62,508 nt of DNA, taken from assembly GCA_014360905.1 (NCBI GenBank), contig JACIWW010000018.1, positions 1 to 62,508 of the forward strand, written 5' to 3'. The notes beneath the pieces were generated by a model. That model was given only the letters and a program-made list of their open reading frames with translations. It was not told the origin of the DNA and did no database searches. The stretch's first letter is position 1; the number at the start of each line of letters is the position of its first letter. The translations under genes were made by a program, and so were the position numbers. Below are positions 52,724 through 60,560 of the stretch, in pieces. Origin of the DNA: Chloroflexota bacterium (GTDB lineage: Bacteria; Chloroflexota; Anaerolineae; UBA2200).

Positions 52724-52851
52724 TCTTGCCTAGGCTCAATAAAAGAATCTGTCCCTGCTCTTCCATAGAGGGGCAGTATCTCTATTCCTCTTCAATCCCG
52801 TTGGACTGAGGGACGACGCTTGAACGACAACGCGATGGCATCCAATGTGCA

Positions 52852-53907
52852 CTAACTGGTGCCTTTCATCTTAGGATCGAGCGCATCCCGCAGACCATCG
52901 CCCAGGAAATTGAAGGCGAACATGGTCAGAGACAGGGCCAATGCTGGGAACAATACCATGTGTGGATAGGCACGGATGGATTGTGCGCCCTCTGAAATCA
53001 TTGCGCCCCAGCTTGGTGTTGGTGGATCCACCCCCAGCCCAATAAAACTGAGGAACACCTCCGTGGTGATATAGCCTGGAATAGCCAGCGTTTCCGCTAC
53101 GATGCATGGGCCAATGATATTGGGCAGGATATGGCGTACAATAATCCGTATGTCGCCAGCCCCGATCATATGCGCTGCTTCGATGAACTCTTTCTCTTTC
53201 AGCGACAAAATCTGGCCCCGCGCTAGCCGCGCCATGCCCATCCAGGCCGTGATACCAATGCCCATGAAGATGAACAGCATCCCACCGCCCTGCAGACCTA
53301 GGATGCGGTCTACCACGCGGTTCACCTGATTGAACGTATAGGCCACTGTCCCAGGTTCTACTTTAGCAAAGGTGGATTTGAAGAAAGCCATCATCAAGAT
53401 GATCAACAACATCGTAGGAAAAGCGTACATGATATCCACAATGCGCATCATGATGTTGTCCACTTTACCGCCGTAGTAGCCTGAGATACAGCCATAGACC
53501 AAGCCAATGATCAGCGCAGTAAAGGCACCCATAAACCCGACAGGCAGTGAAACGCGCGTGCCATAGATCAGCCGGCTGAGCATATCACGTCCGAGGTAAT
53601 CCGAACCGAGCAGGAACTTGGAACTCGTTTTGGCATAGGCAGAGATGTTCCCCGGCAACAGGCCGATCAACCACTCAGGAACGGTATACGCTTCGGCCGA
53701 ATCTCCTTTAGCGTAATGGTAAGGCGCAATGACGGGAGCCATAATCGCGGTAAGGATGAGCAAGATCACAACGACACCGCCCAAGACTGCAGCCCGGTTG
53801 CGTATCAGCCTCTCCCACGCATCCCGCCACAGGTTAGCTGGCTTACCTTGCCGCTCGCTCAGGCGCAATGCGGCTTTCTGTTGTGCTGTTAGTTCTTGTA
53901 TTGCCAT
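52852..53907 (-). CDS. Opp-type ABC importer, permease (OppC-like)
   Basis: A 351-residue permease. NLWRDAWERLIRNRAAVLGGVVV is the conserved first helix, LLGSDYLGRDMLSRLIYGTRVSL the core start, and AAHMIGAGDIRIIVRHILPN the EAA loop. A ~25-residue insertion (KSTFAKVEPGTVAYTFNQV) lies in a loop of the core. ATG 53907 follows GAGG with 9 bases. Confidence 0.93.
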   Translation of the reverse strand: MAIQELTAQQKAALRLSERQGKPANLWRDAWERLIRNRAAVLGGVVVILLILTAIMAPVIAPYHYAKGDSAEAYTVPEWLIGLLPGNISAYAKTSSKFLLGSDYLGRDMLSRLIYGTRVSLPVGFMGAFTALIIGLVYGCISGYYGGKVDNIMMRIVDIMYAFPTMLLIILMMAFFKSTFAKVEPGTVAYTFNQVNRVVDRILGLQGGGMLFIFMGIGITAWMGMARLARGQILSLKEKEFIEAAHMIGAGDIRIIVRHILPNIIGPCIVAETLAIPGYITTEVFLSFIGLGVDPPTPSWGAMISEGAQSIRAYPHMVLFPALALSLTMFAFNFLGDGLRDALDPKMKGTS

Positions 53908-53918
53908 ATAACTAAACC

Positions 53919-54839
53919 TCACGTGTAACGAATACGCGGATCCAGAAAGGCATAAGTAATGTCTACAGCCAAATTGGCAATGACCAGAAACACTGCGTAG
54001 AGCAAAATTGTGCCCATCACTACTGGATAATCGCGGTTCGTAATGCTGGTAATAAAGTACTTGCCCATTCCTGGTATAGCGAATATCTGTTCAACAACGA
54101 ATGTCCCTGTCACCAGTACTGCAAACATAGGACCTAGGATAGTCGCTACTGGGATAAAGGCATTTTTCAACGCATGACGGACCATGACTGCTCGCTCAGT
54201 TAGGCCCTTAGCTCGCGCTGTGCGGATGTAATCCTCGCGGATTACCTGCAACATGCTCGCCCTTGTCAGGCGTGCAATAATGGCCGACTCGCGCATTCCC
54301 AGTGCAAGAGAAGGCAAAACCATCTTGGCAGGCGTGCCCCAACCAGCCACTGGAAACCATCTCAATGTCAAGGCAAAGATCAGTATCAGCAATGGCCCTA
54401 GGACAATACCAGGCACTGAGACGCCAAAGATAGCCACAGCCATACCCAAATAGTCCCAGAACGAATTTTGCTTTAACGCTGACAGAATGCCCAAAGGTAC
54501 CCCGATGCCCAGTGCAATGAGCAAGGCCAAAATTCCTAACTGCGCCGAGATTGGCAAATGGTCAGCAAAGATATCGTTCACCCTACGACTGCGGGAAGAA
54601 TACACTGGTCCGAAGTCAAAATGGAATATAATGTCGCTTATATATTTCACGTATTGCTTCCAGACTGGTTGATCCAACCCGTAGTACTTGTTTAGGTTCG
54701 CGATGATTTCAGCGGGCAATGCTTTTTCGCGGTCAAAGGGCCCCCCTGGAACAGCATGTGCCAAAGCGAATGTGATCACTGAGATGAAAAACAACACGGG
54801 AATCATCCACAGCAACCGACGCGCAATATAACGGATCAT
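53919..54839 (-). CDS. Opp-type ABC importer, permease (OppB-like)
   Basis: A 306-residue permease with the standard MIRYIARRLLWMIPVLFFISV terminus cut short here, HAVPGGPFDREKALP and the EAA loop TARAKGLTERAVMVRHALKNA. First gene of the operon, 35 bases after the promoter region, with AGAGGAGGAACGA upstream. Confidence 0.94.
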   Translation of the reverse strand: MIRYIARRLLWMIPVLFFISVITFALAHAVPGGPFDREKALPAEIIANLNKYYGLDQPVWKQYVKYISDIIFHFDFGPVYSSRSRRVNDIFADHLPISAQLGILALLIALGIGVPLGILSALKQNSFWDYLGMAVAIFGVSVPGIVLGPLLILIFALTLRWFPVAGWGTPAKMVLPSLALGMRESAIIARLTRASMLQVIREDYIRTARAKGLTERAVMVRHALKNAFIPVATILGPMFAVLVTGTFVVEQIFAIPGMGKYFITSITNRDYPVVMGTILLYAVFLVIANLAVDITYAFLDPRIRYT

Positions 54840-54873
54840 TCGTTCCTCCTCTTAAATAACCCTAACTTAGTAA

Positions 54874-54901
54874 ATTGTATATCAAAAACGCATATAGTCA
54901 A
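54874..54901 (-). promoter_or_regulatory. promoter of the second Opp-type operon
   Basis: TTGACT (54901-54896), 16-base spacer, TACAAT (54879-54874). The 405-base stretch 54840-55244 holds this and the divergent fusA-like promoter; 54902-55047 shows nothing else. Confidence 0.6.
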
Positions 54902-55047
54902 ATTCTCATTGTAAACCATAACCAAGAGTGCCCTTTTACACTACTAGATCACATCTAGCCCTAGAATTCCTCACCAGAAGCGTTCACCAGTCCACACAAT
55001 ATCTATCCTTGTTAGAGGGCGCTTTTCTCCTTTTTAACACTTGCAGG

Positions 55048-55069
55048 AGAGGTGTAAATTGACACCTCT
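55048..55069 (+). promoter_or_regulatory. palindrome over the -35 box of the EF-G paralogue promoter
   Basis: AGAGGTGT (55048-55055) and ACACCTCT (55062-55069) are perfect inverted repeats with a 6-base spacer. The site overlaps the -35 hexamer at 55059-55064, a place where a repressor would block transcription. The regulator is unknown. Confidence 0.55.
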
Positions 55070-55087
55070 ATAATTCTATCATACAAT
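55059..55087 (+). promoter_or_regulatory. promoter of the EF-G paralogue
   Basis: TTGACA (55059-55064), 17-base spacer, TACAAT (55082-55087). It leaves a leader of about 150 bases. A second TTGACA at 55158-55163 with TACATT 19 bases later is weaker. Confidence 0.65.
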
Positions 55088-55244
55088 AGCCCTGTTGTGA
55101 AAAGCTGAGTTGGTAAGAGTTGCTGTGCAAGGAAGCCATTGTAGAGCGAGATGCGAGTTGACAATGGGCCAGTTTTGCAAGTTACATTATCTAGAGGGTG
55201 CTGAGGAGTCATCGAAGCATCACCCTCATAATTCAGGAGGATAG

Positions 55245-57317
55245 ATGAAGAGTTACAAGGTCGAGGAATTGAGAAACGTCAGCCTCATCGCACACAGTGG
55301 GGCAGGCAAAACTTCCCTGACCGAAGCGATGTTGTACAATGCTGGGGTGATCACTCGCTTGGGCAGAGTGGATGAGGGCAACACAGTGTCCGACTACGAC
55401 CCTGAAGAAATCCGGCGCAAGATCTCGGTTAATACATCGGTTACCCCCTGGGAATGGGAGGGACACAAGGTAAACCTGCTGGATACTCCTGGTTATGCTG
55501 ATTTTGTTGGCGAGGTCAAGGGTGCAATCCGGGTTTCCGACGCAGTGGTTGTCACGCTGTGCGCAGCTTCAGGAGTTGAAGTAGGCACCGAACTGGTGTG
55601 GCAATATGCGGATGAGCTCAAATTGCCGCGCTTGGCATTCATCAACAAGATGGATCGCGAAAACGCCAGTTTCCAACGAACTCTTGAGCAGATGAGGGCC
55701 AAGTTCTCTGCTAACTTTGTTCCCCTGCAATTGCCGATTGGCTCTCAGGCTAATTTCAAAGGCGTAGTAGACCTGCTGTCTATGCAAGCTTTTCTTGGCG
55801 ATGGAAAGAAAGGGAGCGATATCCCTGCCGAGTTGCGCGATGAAGCACAAGCTATGCGCCAACAGCTTGTTGAAGTGGCTGCTGAAACGGATGATGAGCT
55901 GATCGTGAAGTACCTCGATGGCGAAGATCTCAGTATTCAGGAGATCCAACGAGGCCTAGCCATAGCCGTTGCATCTGGTAAGATTGTGCTGGTACTATGC
56001 GGCTCAGCGACTCAGAATATCGGCGTCCGTCTGCTGCAAGACGCTATTGTGCGTTATCTGCCTTCGCCGGCTGCGACCGAAGCAAGAGCCACGAATGTAC
56101 GCGATAATAGCGAAGCAGTTATTAGGGCTACGATGGTAGAGCCTTTTGCTGCGCTAGTTTTCAAGACCATGGCAGATCCATATGTAGGGAAACTCACTTA
56201 TTTCCGTGTATATTCTGGCGTTCTCCAGAGCGATTCTCGTGTTTGGAATGCCAACAAGGGCGAAGAAGAGCGGATCGGACAGCTTTTCTTCCTTCTCGGC
56301 AAAGAGCAGACGCCTACGAAGGAGGTTATCGCTGGAGACATTGGTGCGGTAACAAAACTTCAGTTTACCACGACGGGTGATACGCTTTGCGATAAGGATC
56401 ATCCTCTCATTCTGCCAGGTATTACTTTCCCGCACCCAGTGGCTTTCGCTGCAGTTAGCCCAAAGACCAAAGCCGACTTGGACAAGATGGGCAGCGCGCT
56501 GGCACGATTGGTCGAGGAAGACCCAACCTTGGTGGTGAGTCGCGACCCGGATACCGGTGAGACCGTTATTTCGGGCATGGGGGATTCACATATTGACATT
56601 GCCGTCAAGCGTCTTCAGCAAAAGTTTGGCGTTGACGTGGTTACCTCCGTGCCCAAAGTACCTTATAAAGAGACGATCACCAAGACAGTACAAGTGCAGG
56701 GGCGACACAAGAAGCAAACGGGCGGGCGTGGTCAGTTTGGTGATGTGTGGATTCGCTTTGAACCATTGCCGCGCGGCGCCGGTTTCGAGTTTGTAGATGA
56801 AGTTTTTGGCGGGCATGTGCCACGCAATTTCATCCCGGCTGTGGAAAAGGGTTTGCGTGAAGCGATGACAAAAGGAGTGTTGGCTGGCTATCCAGTCACC
56901 GACTTCCGCGCCGCATTGTACGATGGTTCCTCCCACCCTGTGGACTCTTCGGAAATCGCTTTCAAACTCGCGGCACATCTGGCTTTCAAGAAAGGCATGG
57001 AGGAAGGCAACCCAATCCTGTTGGAACCCATCATGAGGGTGACGATTATCGTGCCGGAGCAGTTCATGGGCGATGTGTTGGGCGACCTGAACACGAAACG
57101 GGCACGGGTTCTGGGCATGGAACAGCAAAAGGGGAACAGCATCATCAGTGCAGAGGCCCCATTGGCTGAGATGCAACGGTATGCTGCCGATTTGCGTTCG
57201 ATGACGCAGGGTCGAGGCTACTTCAGCATGGAGTTTGTGCGCTATGACCAAGTCCCTGCCCATATCGCGCAGACCATTATCGAACAAGCCAGGAAAGAAA
57301 AAGAAGAAGGGGCCTAA
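55245..57317 (+). CDS. elongation factor G paralogue (EF-G2-like)
   Basis: A 690-residue translational GTPase with all five EF-G domains. The P-loop is AHSGAGKTSLTEA (16-28) instead of the canonical AHIDAGKTTTTER, switch II is DTPGYADF and G4 is NKMD, the mark of the second EF-G group (FusA2-like), not the housekeeping factor. Later blocks GMGDSHIDIAVKRL, KQTGGRGQFGDVWI and PIMRVTIIVPEQFMGDVLGDLNTKRARVLGM are domains III to V. Possible roles are ribosome recycling or stress-time translation. It stands alone between a promoter with a palindrome and a terminator. Confidence 0.92.
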   Translation: MKSYKVEELRNVSLIAHSGAGKTSLTEAMLYNAGVITRLGRVDEGNTVSDYDPEEIRRKISVNTSVTPWEWEGHKVNLLDTPGYADFVGEVKGAIRVSDAVVVTLCAASGVEVGTELVWQYADELKLPRLAFINKMDRENASFQRTLEQMRAKFSANFVPLQLPIGSQANFKGVVDLLSMQAFLGDGKKGSDIPAELRDEAQAMRQQLVEVAAETDDELIVKYLDGEDLSIQEIQRGLAIAVASGKIVLVLCGSATQNIGVRLLQDAIVRYLPSPAATEARATNVRDNSEAVIRATMVEPFAALVFKTMADPYVGKLTYFRVYSGVLQSDSRVWNANKGEEERIGQLFFLLGKEQTPTKEVIAGDIGAVTKLQFTTTGDTLCDKDHPLILPGITFPHPVAFAAVSPKTKADLDKMGSALARLVEEDPTLVVSRDPDTGETVISGMGDSHIDIAVKRLQQKFGVDVVTSVPKVPYKETITKTVQVQGRHKKQTGGRGQFGDVWIRFEPLPRGAGFEFVDEVFGGHVPRNFIPAVEKGLREAMTKGVLAGYPVTDFRAALYDGSSHPVDSSEIAFKLAAHLAFKKGMEEGNPILLEPIMRVTIIVPEQFMGDVLGDLNTKRARVLGMEQQKGNSIISAEAPLAEMQRYAADLRSMTQGRGYFSMEFVRYDQVPAHIAQTIIEQARKEKEEGA

Positions 57318-57336
57318 CGCCCTATTCAGGAGGGGG

Positions 57337-57375
57337 AAACAGCCACTGTCTGCAAGCAGTGGCTGTTTTTCTTTT
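57337..57375 (+). terminator. rho-independent terminator after the EF-G paralogue
   Basis: A 12-bp stem, AAACAGCCACTG (57337-57348) with CAGTGGCTGTTT (57357-57368), followed by TTCTTTT. Confidence 0.9.
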
Positions 57376-57403
57376 GGAACTCGTAATATTCAGCTAGTCC
57401 GGC

Positions 57404-57883
57404 TCAAACGGTGAAATAGCCTGGGTCAACGCCAAGATAGGGGCCTAAAACCTCGAACTCGGCGGGAGGGATATCGCGTTCGCCCTCCTCGTATTGCGCG
57501 ATGCGCCGGGCGGAGATGCCCAACTTTTCCGCACATTCTTTTTGCGTTTTGCCTGCTTGCTGCCTTGCCTGGCGTAGCAATGCTCCGATGATCTTGCGCT
57601 GGATGCGCGGGACAGCTCGATAAACCATCTCCATATCCTCATCTTCCACTGTGCTTTCATCGTCAAAGAAATAACCCAGTGGCGTGTCGCACAATTCCGC
57701 TATCACTTCCAACTCGGGAAGGGAGAGATCATGGCGGCCCTGTTCGTATGCCGCATAGCGATGCTTGGACACGCGCAATGCAGCGGCGAGTTCTGTCTGA
57801 CTTCTGCCAGCCCTAATGCGGACATTGCGCAACAAAATGCCCATGATCTTCTGGCGAATGGCTTGTCTGTCTGGCTCACTCAT
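57404..57883 (-). CDS. XRE-family regulator with two tandem HTH domains
   Basis: A 159-residue protein made of two Cro/C1-type helix-turn-helix units: residues 17-73 (LLRNVRIRAGRSQTELAAAL, VSKHRYAAYEQG) and 100-156 (ALLRQARQQAGKTQKECAEK, ISARRIAQYEEG). They share the same layout and the end pattern PLGYFF / DPGYFT, so they arose by internal duplication. No ligand domain is present. GGGGAGGTGCC precedes ATG 57883. Transcribed away from the AmrS-like gene. Target sites unknown. Confidence 0.88.
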   Translation of the reverse strand: MSEPDRQAIRQKIMGILLRNVRIRAGRSQTELAAALRVSKHRYAAYEQGRHDLSLPELEVIAELCDTPLGYFFDDESTVEDEDMEMVYRAVPRIQRKIIGALLRQARQQAGKTQKECAEKLGISARRIAQYEEGERDIPPAEFEVLGPYLGVDPGYFTV

Positions 57884-57922
57884 GGCACCTCCCCGTTGCA
57901 CGAAATGCAGCACGCGATTGCC

Positions 57923-57951
57923 ATTATATCCTATTCAACGCTGAACCGCAA
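57923..57951 (-). promoter_or_regulatory. promoter of the double-HTH regulator
   Basis: TTGCGG (57951-57946), 17-base spacer, perfect TATAAT (57928-57923), about 40 bases before the start codon. Confidence 0.55.
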
Positions 57952-58084
57952 TATTGACTGCTCGTCAAACGTTAAAATGGAATAAGGTGGGTGTTGGCTA
58001 ATATAGCCCGTCCATCTAGCCAATTGCCTGTTCTGGACGAGGAGCGCAATGCAAGTTATACTGTAAGGCAGTGTGAGGGAACCA

Positions 58085-59071
58085 ATGATGGATGCCAAAG
58101 ATGCGGTACAATGTACTCTGTGCCGTCGCGGCTGTCTCATCCAGACAGGACAGGTTGGCTTCTGCCGCACACGGCGCAATGACCAGGGGCAACTGCGCAG
58201 CATTGTCTACGGGCGGCTGGCTGCCCTGGAAAGCCGCCCCATTGAGATCAAACCCTTTTTTCATTTTTATCCAGGCTCTACCGCGCTGACCTACTGCTGT
58301 TATTCGTGTAACTTACGTTGTCGCTGGTGCCAGAACTGGCACTTGAGCCGTGCGGATCCGCTAAGCGTACAAGCGGAGTACGTGTCTCCGCAAGATCTAG
58401 TGGACATGGCTCTGCGCCTGGGCGATCAGGGACTGTGTTGTAGTTTCACAGAACCCACTCTGTTGCATGAATACAACCTTGTGGCCTTTTCCCTGGCGAA
58501 AGCAGCCGGGCTGTATACTTGCTATGTATCCAACGGCTACATGACACTTAACACTTTGCGCGAGTTGCGCGAGGCAGGTTTGGATGCCATTAAGATTGAT
58601 GTAAAAGGCGATTCAGAAGTGTACCGCGAGTATTGCGCAGCTCCTCATGGAGAGATGGTATGGGAGACGGCTGCTGCAGCCAAAGAGATGGGACTTCACG
58701 TAGAAATTGTAAACCTGGTCGTCACCGGGGTCAATGACTCAGAACAAGCATTGCGTAATTTGATTGAGAGGCATTTGCAGGCTGTTGGTCCCGAGACGCC
58801 ATTGCATTTTACCCGCTACTATCCGGCCTACCAGATGCATGCTCCTCCTACGCCGATTTCCACACTTGAACATGCTTATGAGTTAGCGCGCCATGCTGGA
58901 CTGGCATACCCCTACCTAGGCAATGTGCCTGGACATCGTGGTGAGAATACCTATTGTCCCTCTTGTGGTCAGCTCTTGATCGAGCGTTCTGCATATACCG
59001 TGCGACGCAATTTGTTGACCCCGCAGAAGAAATGCCCCTCGTGTGGACGAGCTATACCATGCATTGGGTAA
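58085..59071 (+). CDS. AmrS-like radical SAM enzyme, copy 2
   Basis: A 328-residue relative of the protein at 44648. Radical SAM cysteines Cys75, Cys79 and Cys82 (CNLRCRWCQNWHLS), the N-terminal CTLCRRGC and Cys27, CCSFTEPTLLHEYN, IKIDVKGDSEVYREYC and the C-terminal CPSCG pairs are kept. It is about 35 percent similar by eye to copy 1 and so an old paralogue. The ATG at 58085 is preceded by GAGGGA. Adjacent genes are a regulator and a PTS; no Memo or AMMECR1 gene is nearby. Confidence 0.88.
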   Translation: MMDAKDAVQCTLCRRGCLIQTGQVGFCRTRRNDQGQLRSIVYGRLAALESRPIEIKPFFHFYPGSTALTYCCYSCNLRCRWCQNWHLSRADPLSVQAEYVSPQDLVDMALRLGDQGLCCSFTEPTLLHEYNLVAFSLAKAAGLYTCYVSNGYMTLNTLRELREAGLDAIKIDVKGDSEVYREYCAAPHGEMVWETAAAAKEMGLHVEIVNLVVTGVNDSEQALRNLIERHLQAVGPETPLHFTRYYPAYQMHAPPTPISTLEHAYELARHAGLAYPYLGNVPGHRGENTYCPSCGQLLIERSAYTVRRNLLTPQKKCPSCGRAIPCIG

Positions 59072-59172
59072 TAGCTTGAATGGCAGCACAAAATTCTCTA
59101 GAATAAAAGCCTCGCCGACAGAGCTCAGCCGGCCCCTGAACCCTTGATTACCAATAACTGGCAAGAGGAGTA

Positions 59173-59210
59173 GGGCTATCGGCTATTGCCAGCCTCTTAG
59201 CCGATAGCCC
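59173..59210 (-). terminator. hairpin at the end of the PTS operon
   Basis: A perfect 13-bp stem, GGGCTATCGGCTA with TAGCCGATAGCCC and a 12-base loop, 9 bases after the IIB stop on the minus strand. The following T content is low (TACTCCTCTT), so it may stop convergent transcription from both sides inefficiently. Confidence 0.6.
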
Positions 59211-59218
59211 AGAAGAAA

Positions 59219-59518
59219 CTAATCTTCTTTGCGTAGCACTTCCAAGATTTGGGCCTTAACCGCATCAATCCCAATGCCAGAAAGAAATGGCACTCCATTA
59301 ATCACTGGAACGCCCAAATCCTTGGGCACCGTTGTCGTGGCCACGATCAAGTGTGGCTTGAATACCATAGCCCGGCCACGAGCTTCAGCTGCTTTGCACT
59401 GAGTTACACTTACTGGGATGCCAGCTTCTTTTGCGATTTCCTTCACTTTCTCGGCTACTACTGTTGCTGTGGCAATAGCCGTGCCACAGGCGATCAGTAC
59501 GCGCTTCTCACTCGGCAT
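59219..59518 (-). CDS. PTS galactitol-type IIB component (GatB-like)
   Basis: A 99-residue phosphocarrier. RVLIACGTAIATATVVAEKV holds the phosphorylated Cys11, and HLIVATTTVPKDLGVPVINGVPFLSG is the typical middle. It passes phosphate from IIA to the sugar bound in IIC. ATG 59518 follows GGAGG with 9 bases. Last gene of the operon. Confidence 0.9.
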   Translation of the reverse strand: MPSEKRVLIACGTAIATATVVAEKVKEIAKEAGIPVSVTQCKAAEARGRAMVFKPHLIVATTTVPKDLGVPVINGVPFLSGIGIDAVKAQILEVLRKED

Positions 59519-59532
59519 TGTTTTGCACCTCC

Positions 59533-60009
59533 TTATCCAACCCGGCAATGTTGACGAAAAATACGAACGATCTCAGGTGCATTCTTGGCCTGGACAATCT
59601 GCTTTAACAGGCCAGGAGTCTGGAACATCTGCACCATAGCTTGTAACATTTTAACCATAATTTCAGATTTGGCAACTGCTAGAAGGCAGATAACTTGAAT
59701 AGGGACAGTGCTGCCTGGATTCCCCATCTCACCAAACTCAATAGGTTTTTCTAATATACCTACGGCAACAGCCTGCTTCAGCACATGCTCCACATCGGTG
59801 TGTGGAATGGCTACACCAACCTCCGCTGTGGGCAAGCCAGTGGAGAATTCCTGTTCTCGTTGAATAACCGCCGGAATGAATGATTCCTTTACAAACCCTC
59901 CTTTTTGCAGCAGAGTGCCCAACTGGGTAATTGCATCAACGGCGTCCTTTGCGCTCATAGGAACAAGCACAAGATCTTCATAAAACCATTGGGTATCCTC
60001 AGCACTCAT
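59533..60009 (-). CDS. PTS IIA component, fructose/galactitol type (GatA-like)
   Basis: A 158-residue IIA domain. VGVAIPHTDVEHV contains the phosphorylated His70; FIPAVIQREQEFSTGLPT is the conserved segment before it. It accepts phosphate from HPr. ATG 60009 is inside the end of the preceding membrane-protein gene (11-base overlap). No EI or HPr gene was seen in the window. Confidence 0.9.
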   Translation of the reverse strand: MSAEDTQWFYEDLVLVPMSAKDAVDAITQLGTLLQKGGFVKESFIPAVIQREQEFSTGLPTAEVGVAIPHTDVEHVLKQAVAVGILEKPIEFGEMGNPGSTVPIQVICLLAVAKSEIMVKMLQAMVQMFQTPGLLKQIVQAKNAPEIVRIFRQHCRVG

Positions 60010-60433
60010 CCCGAATTTCGCCCTCCTTCGTCTGCAGTTGTATGCCATTTTTGGCTAGCAGTGCTGCAATCCACTGTGGGGAAAAGGATAGTTTTTGTTG
60101 CACAGTCTCGGGGCGCACTGGTACCGGCCAGATTTCCAGGCGATGCGGTATGAATAGTCCCCACTGCCGCACCGACGCGCTCCAGCGGGGGTAAATGCGC
60201 TTGTAAAGGCCCCCGGCGGTAATGTTGGGCTTCTTGGTTAGCCATTCGCGGCTCATCTCCAGGACAAGCCGCGCGGTGCGCTGTTCAATGCGGTACAGTT
60301 GCCACCGGCCCAATAGGTACAATAGCAAAAGTAATGCGAATATTGACGTTGTTGCTCCTGGATGGCCCCTTAGCCAATTCAAGAGGGCTCCCCCGCTTTT
60401 TCCAAGCATGCTTCGGATCATTACTTCAATCAT
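59999..60433 (-). CDS. small membrane protein within the PTS operon, unknown function
   Basis: A 144-residue protein with one hydrophobic helix (about 30-46, SIFALLLLLYLLGRWQLYR) and a cytoplasmic C-terminal half (LTKKPNITAGGLYKRIYPRWSASVRQWGLFIPHRLEIWPVP). No family recognised. ATG 60433 (or 60421) is the likely start. It overlaps the IIA start, so it is translated as part of the operon and may assist the transporter (inference). Confidence 0.65.
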   Translation of the reverse strand: MIEVMIRSMLGKSGGALLNWLRGHPGATTSIFALLLLLYLLGRWQLYRIEQRTARLVLEMSREWLTKKPNITAGGLYKRIYPRWSASVRQWGLFIPHRLEIWPVPVRPETVQQKLSFSPQWIAALLAKNGIQLQTKEGEIRDEC

Positions 60434-60458
60434 TGTAATAGCTCTTTCTTGTACAGGT

Positions 60459-60488
60459 AAGGGGGTGGGAAAACTTACCCACCCCCTT
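60459..60488 (-). terminator. hairpin between IIC and the downstream PTS genes
   Basis: An 11-bp stem, AAGGGGGTGGG with CCCACCCCCTT and an 8-base loop. The following bases on the minus strand (ACCTGTAC) lack a T-run, so it is more likely an attenuator or RNA-stability element. Confidence 0.55.
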
Positions 60489-60560
60489 GCTTCTTGCAGT
60501 GTAGGAGTTTCTGGACAGGTACAAGAAGGCTTGCTCCTCGTCCGGTCTATTATCCGTACC

